This document shows positions 44,259-52,007 of a stretch of DNA of 64,000 nt, in pieces (within the stretch, counting starts at the first letter, position 1; each line of letters begins with the position of its first letter). The DNA is from CATQHB01 sp965262595 (lineage in GTDB: Bacteria; Chloroflexota; Dehalococcoidia; Lucifugimonadales; UBA3495): NCBI GenBank assembly GCA_965262595.1, contig OZ253548.1, positions 3,224,001 through 3,288,000 of the forward strand, given 5' to 3'. Made by a program: the position numbers and the translations under genes. The notes under the pieces are model-generated. The model was not told the origin of the DNA, did not search any database, and saw only the letters and a program-made list of their open reading frames with translations.

Positions 44259-45182
44259 TTAGTCGTCGGCCGGGGTCGGCATTGCCTGCCGGTTCTCTAC
44301 CAGGTCGGCGGTGCAGGCCGAATCGCTAAGCAGCCCCCAGCGCACCATCCAGTTATAGGTGTCCTCTACAATCTCTTCCGAATAGTAGGTATCCTTGGTA
44401 TAGCGCAGGCGGGGCAGGTGGAAGTCCTCCGGGGTCACTCCACCGTACTTGGCCGCCACTCGAGCAAAGCTGGGGCTGTCAATCATATAGTGGAGGTACT
44501 TGCGCTTGTCGGCGTTGAACATATCAATGGCCCGGCCCACCGCCCGGTTAATTGCGGCGAAGGTCTCGGCGTCCATATCGTCGCTGGCATTCTCGGCGCC
44601 CAGGTAGTGACCCTCGGCCAGGGACTTGCAGCCAATCTTCTCGCCCAGGGTAATCCACGGCTCCATCACCACGCAGGCATCGGCCTCTCCGTTCATCATC
44701 GCCTCAAAACGACGCTCGGGCGAGCCATAGGAGACCAGCTTGATTTTCTCGTTGGGGATATAACCCTCCAGCAGACGCAGGGCCACATAGTGGGCGGCGG
44801 CGTGGAAGGATACGGCTACCGGCCGATTGCCCAGGCTGCCCGGATAGTTGTGGGGGGAGTCCGGCCGCACCATCAGGGACTGGCTCATTACGGCGGCGCG
44901 CAGCGCAATTATCTTGGTGTCATCCCGCTTGCTTTCATAGGCCCGACGGACCTGACCTTCTTCTCAAGCGCGGTAGATGGACACCAAATTGTCTTCGTAG
45001 GGGACGTGGCCCAGAATCGGATTGATATCATTGGGGTTTTCCGTGATCTGGTTTCCCCGCTCTCCCTGGGCCCGCACGAAGTTCATGTCAATGCCTTCTG
45101 CTTCAAACAGGCCGTGGTCCTTGGCCATCAGCCAAGGTATGCTGAACACAATTCCGCTGATTTCGCTGACTACCTTTTTCAT
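44259..45182 (-). CDS. NMT1/THI5-like substrate-binding protein with an in-frame TGA (possible selenoprotein or nonsense mutation)
   Basis: The reading frame is continuous for 307 codons except for a single TGA at 44964-44966 (codon 73). The part before it begins MKKVVSEISGIVFSIPWLMAKDHGLF; the part after it contains RPVAVSFHAAAHYVALRLLEGY and MNGEADACVVMEPW, typical of NMT1/SsuA-like periplasmic-binding folds. No signal peptide is present. Ten bases after the TGA, AGGTCC-GTC-GGGCCT forms a 6-bp hairpin whose loop starts with G, 16 bases from the TGA. That fits bacterial SECIS geometry. A nonsense mutation producing a pseudogene is the simpler alternative. No selA/selB/tRNA-Sec genes are visible here. 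Confidence 0.7.
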
Positions 45183-45551
45183 AACGGTTTACGCTCCCCT
45201 ACAGCATTTTTGATTTCTAACTGTAAGCTTTTTGTTTGGGCTTCCTATATATATGGGCAACATCTCGTTACCGGGATATTGTAATACCCCAATCCTTATA
45301 AATCAATCCGCTGCTCTTTCCGTCACGTCGGTGCAGATCCGGGGCGGGTTTAGGGTCGTTTCAGCCGGGACTTAAAGGCGTTATAGGCGATTTAACGCTA
45401 TATCGGCAATTTAATGGTGAGATAAGGGCTAGTATTTCGAAAATCAATACAGATTTGCTTTCGGCATACTATTGACAAATAAAACACAACAGTCTATTGT
45501 AGGCCTCAAGGCTTGACCTAAAGATCAAGATAACTTATGGGAGGAGAAGGT
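45183..45551. other. Divergent intergenic region (369 bp)
   Basis: It separates the NMT1-like gene from the reductive-dehalogenase-like gene and is AT-rich compared with flanking genes. It holds the promoter at 45472-45500. I looked for a cobalamin-riboswitch core and found none. Confidence 0.55.
45472..45500 (+). promoter_or_regulatory. Sigma70-like promoter for the reductive-dehalogenase-like gene
   Basis: TTGACA (45472-45477) and TATTGT (45495-45500) with a 17-base spacer, about 50 bases before the start codon. Confidence 0.65.
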
Positions 45552-46823
45552 ATGCTGAAAATCGGACATGAGGTTGTTCGACCGGGCAAGAGCCAGGGCG
45601 ATGCCCCGGTGACTATTCCGGTACCCGTAGAATTGGAAACCGAACCCGGCATTCCCAGGATTCAGCGTGAAGTTGACTGGTACGCACGGGAATACCCCGT
45701 CGAGACCATGAACATCACCGAGCGCGCTTCCCGGGACTGGGCCAACACCATCCGCGACCAGCATGTGGAGATGCGGGAAATCCGCAAAGAGCACGACAAG
45801 CTCAACCGCTCCCTGATTATGGCCGCCCGTCTTACCGGCGACCTGGAACCCACCACTGAACCCACCGGCGAGGATGTCAGCGAGCTGATTAAGCAGAAAG
45901 CTCGGGACCTGGGATATGTGGAAGTAGGAATCACCGCTTATGATTCTCACTACACTTACCAGAGCAAAAAGGACTGGGTAAAGTTCCCCCACGTCGTTTG
46001 TCTGGCTTACGAGCAGGACTTCGAGCCCACCCAGACCATCCCCAGCGTCGATGCCGAAATCGTCCACTCCAGCACCTACCGCACCGAAGGCGCCGCCGGT
46101 CTGGAACTGGGCAACTTCATCCGCTCCCTCGGCTATCATGCCCAGGTACACAGCCCCAATGACAACACCGGCCCCTACATCCCGATGTTCGTGGCTGCCG
46201 GTCTTGGTCAGTTGGGAGCTTGCGGTTACCTGTTGACCCCCCACGTCGGCTCTCGCTGCCGCTTGATGATGATTACCACCGATGCCAACATCACTCATGA
46301 TACGCCGGTGGACTACGGTATTCACGCTTTCTGTCAGGTCTGCCAGGTCTGCGTCAACCGCTGCCCCGGCCGCGCCCTGATGCGTGACAAGATCTGGTGG
46401 CGTGGAGTTGAGAAGAACAAGCTCTATTTCAAGCGCTGCCGCCCGGTCATGGCCCGTTACCTGGGCTGTGGTGTCTGCATGAAGGTTTGCCCGATCCAGA
46501 AGTACGGTTTGAAGAACACGATGGATCACTACGCCGCCACCGGTCAGGTGTTGGGCAAGGGCACTCACGACCTGGAAGGGTACAGCCTGGAAGGCAAGGG
46601 CTACTTCGGACCCGGCGAAATGCCGGTATTCGACGGCGGTTTCTTCGATATGCCTCAGGGTGATACCGAAGACTGGGCCTTCACCCAGTTCAAGAAGAAG
46701 GCGATGGCTGCCGGTGGCATCATCTCCGATGACCTGATGGCAGAGTTCCGTGAGGAAGTCGGGCGAGGCTTTAGCCAGAGCCGCGACAACATGGAAATGA
46801 TGGAAGAAGTGGACTACATCTAG
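45552..46823 (+). CDS. Reductive-dehalogenase-family protein, soluble (no Tat signal)
   Basis: 423 residues from ATG at 45552, preceded by GGAGGAGAAGGT; an in-frame ATG 15 bases upstream lacks a binding site. Two iron-sulfur motifs are intact: FCQVCQVCVNRCP (Cys261, 264, 267, 271) and Cys296-x9-CGVCMKVCP (Cys306, 309, 313). This is the FCxxCxxCxxxCP plus second-cluster layout of RdhA and of QueG-like cobalamin proteins. The N-terminus lacks the twin-arginine signal of respiratory RdhA and no rdhB anchor gene is adjacent, so it is probably cytoplasmic. The reaction is unknown; reductive dehalogenation or another cobalamin-dependent reduction is possible. It has its own promoter and a terminator. 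Confidence 0.88.
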   Translation: MLKIGHEVVRPGKSQGDAPVTIPVPVELETEPGIPRIQREVDWYAREYPVETMNITERASRDWANTIRDQHVEMREIRKEHDKLNRSLIMAARLTGDLEPTTEPTGEDVSELIKQKARDLGYVEVGITAYDSHYTYQSKKDWVKFPHVVCLAYEQDFEPTQTIPSVDAEIVHSSTYRTEGAAGLELGNFIRSLGYHAQVHSPNDNTGPYIPMFVAAGLGQLGACGYLLTPHVGSRCRLMMITTDANITHDTPVDYGIHAFCQVCQVCVNRCPGRALMRDKIWWRGVEKNKLYFKRCRPVMARYLGCGVCMKVCPIQKYGLKNTMDHYAATGQVLGKGTHDLEGYSLEGKGYFGPGEMPVFDGGFFDMPQGDTEDWAFTQFKKKAMAAGGIISDDLMAEFREEVGRGFSQSRDNMEMMEEVDYI

Positions 46824-46851
46824 CCCTCTATCCCCGGTAAGTTAACAGGCG

Positions 46852-46882
46852 GGGGCCGACATTAGTCGGCCCCTTTTCTTTT
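46852..46882 (+). terminator. Rho-independent terminator
   Basis: GGGGCCGAC (46852-46860) pairs perfectly with GTCGGCCCC (46865-46873) around ATTA, followed by TTTTCTTTT. It ends the reductive-dehalogenase-like transcript. Confidence 0.92.
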
Positions 46883-47062
46883 GCACGGCAAAACAGTCGT
46901 GCTGACACGGGCATATTGCGGAGCCGGTCAGGTATGGCTAAAATGGCTTGTTGCCATCCAGTAAAACCTTCGTAGCTTGCCCGGGCATATGGCGAAGGTC
47001 CCAGCAATTCCAGAGACTTGTTTATTAAAGCAGTCCTCTAAACATCTCAGGGAGGTTAAGAA

Positions 47063-48112
47063 ATGCCATTGCCACTCATCCCCATCGCCGCTGGTATGGC
47101 AGTTGGCTCGTCGGTTATTGGAATTAGCCAAGGTTTTCGTATCAATAAACAGAAGCAAATCTACGAGGAAGCCCGAACTAATGCTGAAATGACCGAGCAA
47201 CTCGTCAAGTCCACTGAAAGGGACTTCAATAAGAGCAGCGGGGAGTATGGATATACCAAAGCCCAAGCTTCCGAGACGCTGCAACAAGCTGCCGAGTTTC
47301 TAAGAAAAGCGAAAGTCAAGAATCGGGACTTCTATGTAGGAAATCCTCAAGAATTTACTCTGCGGTTAGAACAACTTCAGCTCCAGGCGGAAACGTTCCA
47401 GACCATTCTCCGAACTGTCAGTGGCCCGGCCGCGGCCGCTGGCGCTTATGGCGCCCCGGTCGGGGTTTATAACGCGGTAGGGCTGTTCGGACACGCTGGA
47501 ACCGGCGCTCGCATCGCCGGACTCAGCGGCGCCGCCCGCCATAGCGCAATCCTGGCCAACATCGGACGCATGGTAGGAATAGGAGGCGCCGGAATGTCCG
47601 CCGGCGCCCAAGCGCTGTCAGCCATCTCTTTCTGTTTGAATATTATCAGCCTGCCGATAAGCATCGGAGTCACCTTCTGGAGCGTTAATAAGGCCAATAA
47701 AGTAAAGGTTCAGGTCGGAAAAGCAGTTAGCGACTTAAAATGCGCCGAGGAGAAAATGGCCGGCCAGATTTTAACGATGCAGGCCGTAATGAGACGGATG
47801 GACGAAGCAGCCCGGTCAGTAATCTCATCCCGATATACACTGGCCAAGCAACTGGAACTCGCTGCTTACAAACCGGCCGGCCGGTTGAGTTGGGTCAAGG
47901 TTACCATCCAGTGGATTGCAGACCAGCTGAGCCGGATATGGTCGAAGCTATCCGGTCAAACCTCGGCCCGAGATATACTGGCCCAGCAACACGCCCACGC
48001 CGTTTACAAACTGGCCGACCTCTTGGGCCGGGCCATGGATGCCGAGGTCATCACCAAGGAGCAAGCCCAAATCCTTGGCATAGCAATAAATGCCCCCGCC
48101 CTGGAGGGATAG
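47063..48112 (+). CDS. Membrane protein with glycine-zipper domain, putative pore-forming effector
   Basis: 349 residues, preceded by GGGAGG. A short hydrophobic N-terminus (about 4-22) leads into helical, coiled-coil-like sequence to about residue 118. A Gly/Ala-rich segment follows at 121-180 (GTGARIAGLSGAARHSAILA, GIGGAGMSAGAQAL) and then a hydrophobic helix at about 185-208. This alternating glycine pattern resembles the membrane-inserting domains of many bacterial proteins of unknown function and of some immune effectors. The C-terminal 140 residues are amphipathic. It is followed by a short gene two bases downstream and a shared strong terminator, so the two form an operon. Function is inferred only from the pattern. 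Confidence 0.7.
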   Translation: MPLPLIPIAAGMAVGSSVIGISQGFRINKQKQIYEEARTNAEMTEQLVKSTERDFNKSSGEYGYTKAQASETLQQAAEFLRKAKVKNRDFYVGNPQEFTLRLEQLQLQAETFQTILRTVSGPAAAAGAYGAPVGVYNAVGLFGHAGTGARIAGLSGAARHSAILANIGRMVGIGGAGMSAGAQALSAISFCLNIISLPISIGVTFWSVNKANKVKVQVGKAVSDLKCAEEKMAGQILTMQAVMRRMDEAARSVISSRYTLAKQLELAAYKPAGRLSWVKVTIQWIADQLSRIWSKLSGQTSARDILAQQHAHAVYKLADLLGRAMDAEVITKEQAQILGIAINAPALEG

Positions 48113-48114
48113 AA

Positions 48115-48489
48115 ATGGCAATGTTTTCAGGTGCAAACGCGATTCCAATCCTGGTAGAAGTCAGTAGGTCTATGTTGGGCCTAGCCCACCACGCCATAGA
48201 AGCTGGCAAGGGAACTCACGAGATGGAGCTTCGATATCAGGCCTACCGCGACGCGCTTAACGCTCACCGGGAAACAGCGGAACACTACCTGGATCAAGTA
48301 TTCGCGGAACGGCGATTCACTCTGGAGTCCTTCTTTGACAAGCTCGACACCGCCGTGAAGCAACAGGACTATCAGGCTATGACCCTTTTGATTGGCGGCA
48401 TCCTGGCCGTCCTGGAAAAGAACCCGCTGCACGATTTCGAAAAATTCAAGGCTGCTCTGGACGACCCGTACACCGTCCTGGAATTGTAG
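48115..48489 (+). CDS. Small helical protein, operon partner of the glycine-zipper protein
   Basis: 124 residues from ATG at 48115, two bases after the previous stop, with GGAGGG 8 bases upstream inside the previous gene. The sequence is helical (MELRYQAYRDALNAHRETAEHYLDQVFAERRF) with one short hydrophobic patch, LLIGGILAVL, near residues 91-100. There is no signal peptide and no known motif. The tight coupling suggests it binds or controls the upstream membrane protein, as an immunity or regulatory subunit might, but this is an inference. Confidence 0.68.
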   Translation: MAMFSGANAIPILVEVSRSMLGLAHHAIEAGKGTHEMELRYQAYRDALNAHRETAEHYLDQVFAERRFTLESFFDKLDTAVKQQDYQAMTLLIGGILAVLEKNPLHDFEKFKAALDDPYTVLEL

Positions 48490-48582
48490 CGTTGCTATCA
48501 GCGAAACCCGCCTTTAGTTCACTACCCGTTGCCAACGCCGGGACGGGGCTAACCGCCCGGCCCTGGACCAGGCAAGAACCGA

Positions 48583-48612
48583 AAGGCCAGCGAGAAAGTT
48601 CTCGCTGGCCTT
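48583..48612 (+). terminator. Strong hairpin terminator of the two-gene operon
   Basis: AAGGCCAGCGAG (48583-48594) pairs perfectly with CTCGCTGGCCTT (48601-48612) over a 6-base loop, followed by AACTTTT, about 95 bases after the second gene. Confidence 0.85.
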
Positions 48613-48683
48613 AACTTTTGCGGACATTTGCCGGGATTTGGATGAATGCGAACTTTCCGCCAAGTCGCGGGACAAAGGAGGCA

Positions 48684-49052
48684 TTAGGGGAAGAGCTTGA
48701 GAAAAGCGACTCCAAGAGTGACAATTGCCAGAACAACACCGGTCATTTTTACTATAATGCGCATTTCCAGCGCGGCCATTTCGGTCCGCAGAGAAGCTAT
48801 ATCGGCCTTGGTTTCTACCCGGAGAGAAGCTATATCGGCCTTGGTTTCTACCCGGAGAGAAGCAATGTCGGCCTTGACTACAGCAATATCAGCCTTGACT
48901 ATAGCGATATCAGCCTTGACCTCAGCGATGTCGGCCTTCGTTGCTACATTCTCGCTCATTGACCTGCTGACCGTAGCCACTACGGCTTCGGCCTGGGCTT
49001 CAACGAAACCCGCTTCGGTCAGTTCCTTAACCGCTTGGTGTGTATCAAACAT
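48684..49052 (-). CDS. DUF1640 (CCDC90-like) coiled-coil membrane protein
   Basis: 122 residues from ATG at 49052. The N-terminus FDTHQAVKELTEAGF is followed by a coiled coil of repeated heptad-like units (KADIASLRVET and variants) and one C-terminal transmembrane helix (IIVKMTGVVLAIVTLGVAFLKL). This is the DUF1640/CCDC90 layout. The heptads are encoded by a 33-base tandem repeat, so their number may vary between strains. In this neighbourhood it could act as a membrane-bound sensor or scaffold, but no function is established. Confidence 0.82.
   Translation of the reverse strand: MFDTHQAVKELTEAGFVEAQAEAVVATVSRSMSENVATKADIAEVKADIAIVKADIAVVKADIASLRVETKADIASLRVETKADIASLRTEMAALEMRIIVKMTGVVLAIVTLGVAFLKLFP
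48791..48870. repeat. 33-base tandem repeat inside the coiled-coil gene
   Basis: Two exact copies (48791-48823 and 48824-48856) and a third partial copy starting at 48857 encode 11-residue coiled-coil units. Confidence 0.9.
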
Positions 49053-49141
49053 AAGGATTAATAGCCATCCGCTTCCTTTGGGAAAGGATAACACATAGCG
49101 CGGCAATTGCATAACTAGATAGCCGCTCCCGGTTTAACTGC

Positions 49142-50422
49142 CTACAGCTGCATACTGCCGCCGCCGCCGCTCAGCGACGGCTTGCCCGCGGCGGCAGGCT
49201 GTACCTGCTGCAACTCCGCAGCCAACTCCGCAACTCCCTGCCGGTAGGACTCCGTATCCTCGGCGTAGCCTGGCAGATCGAACACTTTGTGCTCGGCGCT
49301 GATGCTGCGGGCGAAGCGTTCGCGGGGCGTGGTCAGGAACCCGTCTCCGGTCACCATAAATAGCAGCCACTCATCCCGGCTCTGCTGCAAATTAGTGGCC
49401 TGGATGATGTCGTTGCGGATTGTCTCACTGGCGAAAGCCTCGGTGGTGCAGACCAGGATCAACTTGTCATAATGGCGGATCCACCGCTCGACTTCCTCCT
49501 CCTCCGAAGTGCTGCGACGGTCCACCAGGGCGCTGCCCCGGGCGTTCTCCGGGAAGAGCCAGCACCGCGCCCCGTTTGCCCGCAGGTCGGCCTGAAGTTT
49601 TTGGGCAAAGCCGACATCGCCCGCCGCGCAGGATATAAAATAGTCCCCGGAAAGGGCCGGAACGTCGGACAGCGATTGCTGGAAAGCCGCCAGCGACTCC
49701 GGGGAGCCTACGCCGGTGAGGAAAGGCTCGGGTATTTGTCCCCCGGAACGGAACAGGGAATCGGCGCCCAGGGTGCTTGGGGCGTCGTGCCGTACCAGGT
49801 CCAGGCCCTGGGCGCCGCTGAGGTCGCAGTTTTGGAACACGGTGTAGCCCATAACGCTGCCGTCAAAATTTGCTCCGGCCAACCGAGTAGTGTTGAATAC
49901 CGCTTCAAAGAAGTCGCTCTGCTGAAAATTGACGTCGGTCAAATTGGTGCGGGTCAGGGCTGCTCCATTGAGGTTGGCCCCGGTCAAGTCGGCGCCGGTG
50001 AGATTGGCCCGGTCCAGGTTGGCTCGGGACAGGTTGGCGCCCCGCAGGTTAGCTCCGGCTAAATTGGTGTCGGACAAGATGGCCCGGTCCAGATCGACGC
50101 CCTGAAAGTCGGCTCCCCGTGCGTCCGCGCCCCGCAGGTTGGCCCCGTTAAGCAGCGAGTTGCTAAAGTTGGCCTCCCGCAGGTCGGCGCGGTACATATG
50201 CGCCGGATTGAGCCGGCAGCCCGAGAGGTTGGCCCGTCGCAGCATCGCCCCCATCAAGTCGGCGTTGCGCATATCGGAGCCGCTCAGGTCGGCCTGCGGG
50301 ATGCGGGCATGGCTCATATAGCAGGCGTTCAGGTCCAGAACCTCCCCGGGATGCTCCTCCCGCCAGCGGGCCACCGCGTCCCGCCCCTGTCTTACTATCT
50401 GCACCTGTTCCATATTAGCCAT
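49142..50422 (-). CDS. Pentapeptide-repeat protein with C-terminal TIR domain
   Basis: 426 residues. Residues about 35-200 are pentapeptide repeats (ANLRGANLSRANLDRANL pattern) forming a right-handed quadrilateral helix. Residues about 258-400 form a TIR-like domain: DYFISCAAGDVGFAQKLQADL, a GARCWLFPENARG loop and KLILVCTTEAFASETIRND. Bacterial TIR domains can degrade NAD+ or make signalling nucleotides in phage defence, and others mediate protein contacts. Whether a catalytic Glu is present cannot be decided here; several Glu lie at about residues 307-312. No STING, SLOG or Thoeris-type partner is adjacent. Confidence 0.85.
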   Translation of the reverse strand: MANMEQVQIVRQGRDAVARWREEHPGEVLDLNACYMSHARIPQADLSGSDMRNADLMGAMLRRANLSGCRLNPAHMYRADLREANFSNSLLNGANLRGADARGADFQGVDLDRAILSDTNLAGANLRGANLSRANLDRANLTGADLTGANLNGAALTRTNLTDVNFQQSDFFEAVFNTTRLAGANFDGSVMGYTVFQNCDLSGAQGLDLVRHDAPSTLGADSLFRSGGQIPEPFLTGVGSPESLAAFQQSLSDVPALSGDYFISCAAGDVGFAQKLQADLRANGARCWLFPENARGSALVDRRSTSEEEEVERWIRHYDKLILVCTTEAFASETIRNDIIQATNLQQSRDEWLLFMVTGDGFLTTPRERFARSISAEHKVFDLPGYAEDTESYRQGVAELAAELQQVQPAAAGKPSLSGGGGSMQL

Positions 50423-51078
50423 AATCGTTTCTCCACCAACAGTCAGAATTGTTTTCGCCGGTTCGTTCTTCCGGATTCAGTAGATTTAAGGGCCGAGGAC
50501 TTAATATATAAGATTGCCGCATCCGGGCACCGCAATATCAGCCAATGGTAGCTAACGGAGAAAGGGCCCGTCAACTCGGGGGATATTCTTCAAGCCGCCC
50601 GATACGCCGGCCTAACTACGGTATCCGGTTCACACTGGCCCGATTTTAGCACAAGCCGGCCCGCGGCGGTAATGGCTGGTCGGCGGTGGAGGGCCAACTG
50701 CATCAATAATATACGCGTAAAACGAACTCCGGAGGTTCCGGATGGCTTAACCGCGCGGCCTCGGTCGGCCCCCTGACCGTAGAGAAGCGCAAGTTCTGTG
50801 GAAGCTCCGGATCAGGGCCGGTGTCCGCTGCATTGCAGGCGGCCTACCCCGCTCGTTCCCCGCTCATAACCGCGCGGAAGGGCTGGAATCCCCGCCCATC
50901 CTGAGTTCTTCGAAGTACCGGCTCACCGTTAGCGGATCTCCGGGGACTCTTGAACGCCCTGGAGCAAAGAGGGCCGTCATTGCCCCGCTTAAGGGCCATA
51001 CTGTATAATCGGGGCAATTCAGTAGCTTGAGTACCCTGGACTTGACCCTGCTACGGCGGACCTGGACGGACTATCCCG
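50423..51078. other. Divergent intergenic region (656 bp)
   Basis: No gene supported. It holds the coaX promoter at 50980-51009 and a repeat word of the GAGTTCTTCGAAG type near 50902. The remainder shows nothing recognisable. Confidence 0.5.
50980..51009 (+). promoter_or_regulatory. Sigma70-like promoter for coaX
   Basis: TTGCCC (50980-50985) and a consensus TATAAT (51004-51009) with an 18-base spacer, 69 bases before the coaX start. Confidence 0.6.
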
Positions 51079-51882
51079 ATGTTGTTGACTATTGACATTG
51101 GCAATACCGTGGTCACCTTGGGCGTATTCGACGGCGACCGCCTGGTCACCACTTTTCGCGTGTCCACCGACTCCCGGCGCCTGGCCGACGAGTATGGCCT
51201 TCAATTGGTCAACCTCCTTCATCTGCGGGGTATTGACCCGTCTCAAATTACTGCCGCCTGTATCTGCAGCGGAGTACCGCCCCTGACCGTGGTCTTTAAC
51301 GAGCTTTGCCGCACCTACTTTAACGCAACCGCCCTGACCGTTTCCGCCGGCGTCCGCACCGGCCTGCGCATCCTCTACGATACGCCCCGGGACGTGGGGG
51401 CCGACCGTATTGCCGACGCAGTTGCCGCTCTTGAGCTTTACACTCCGCCGCTGATTGTGGTTGACCTGGGCACCGCCACCGTGTTTGACGTGGTATCCCG
51501 GGAGGGAGAATACTTGGGCGGAGCCATCGCCCCGGGCATCAGTCTGGCCGCCGACGCCCTCTTTTTCAACGCCTCCCAACTGCGGCGGGTTGAGTTGGTG
51601 GCTCCCAAGTCGGTGGTGGGCCGCAACACGGTCAACGCCCTCCAATCCGGTCTGGTATATGGCTACGCGGCCCTGGTCACCGGCATGGTAAATCAGATTA
51701 AAGCGGAAATCGGGCTGGACGCTCAGGTCATCGGCACCGGTGGTCTGGTTCCGGTTATTGCCGGCGAAACCCCGGTATTTGACGACATCAACCAGGACTT
51801 GACCCTGATCGGTCTGCGGATAATCTATCAAATGAACCGCCCGACTCAGCAACGCCAAAAGGCGGCACAGAGCGCCGATTAG
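51079..51882 (+). CDS. coaX: Type III pantothenate kinase
   Basis: 267 residues. MLLTIDIGNTVVTLGVFDG at the start is the phosphate-binding motif of the ASKHA-fold CoaX kinases; DVGADRIADAVAALEL and IVVDLGTATVFDVV, then GAIAPGISLAADALF, follow in the usual order. The enzyme phosphorylates pantothenate, the first committed step of coenzyme A synthesis. The next gene in the same direction is coaBC, which does the following two steps, so they form a CoA-biosynthesis pair. Confidence 0.95.
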   Translation: MLLTIDIGNTVVTLGVFDGDRLVTTFRVSTDSRRLADEYGLQLVNLLHLRGIDPSQITAACICSGVPPLTVVFNELCRTYFNATALTVSAGVRTGLRILYDTPRDVGADRIADAVAALELYTPPLIVVDLGTATVFDVVSREGEYLGGAIAPGISLAADALFFNASQLRRVELVAPKSVVGRNTVNALQSGLVYGYAALVTGMVNQIKAEIGLDAQVIGTGGLVPVIAGETPVFDDINQDLTLIGLRIIYQMNRPTQQRQKAAQSAD

Positions 51883-52007
51883 CCGATTGGGAGCTGCTAC
51901 AAGTCTGCTGACGCTTACCCTGTAGCGCCACCTGGGCGGGCCACCCGACAATTTCGTTGAATCCCATAATAGGGCCACATCCAGAAGCCACCGAGGAAGG
52001 GAGAACC

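Noticed and set aside
45183..45551. Cobalamin riboswitch before the reductive-dehalogenase-like gene
   Set aside because: No conserved B12-box or matching stem pattern was found; an ordinary promoter is present instead.
48791..48870. Tandem repeat considered as a CRISPR array
   Set aside because: The copies are adjacent without spacers and encode coiled-coil units in frame.
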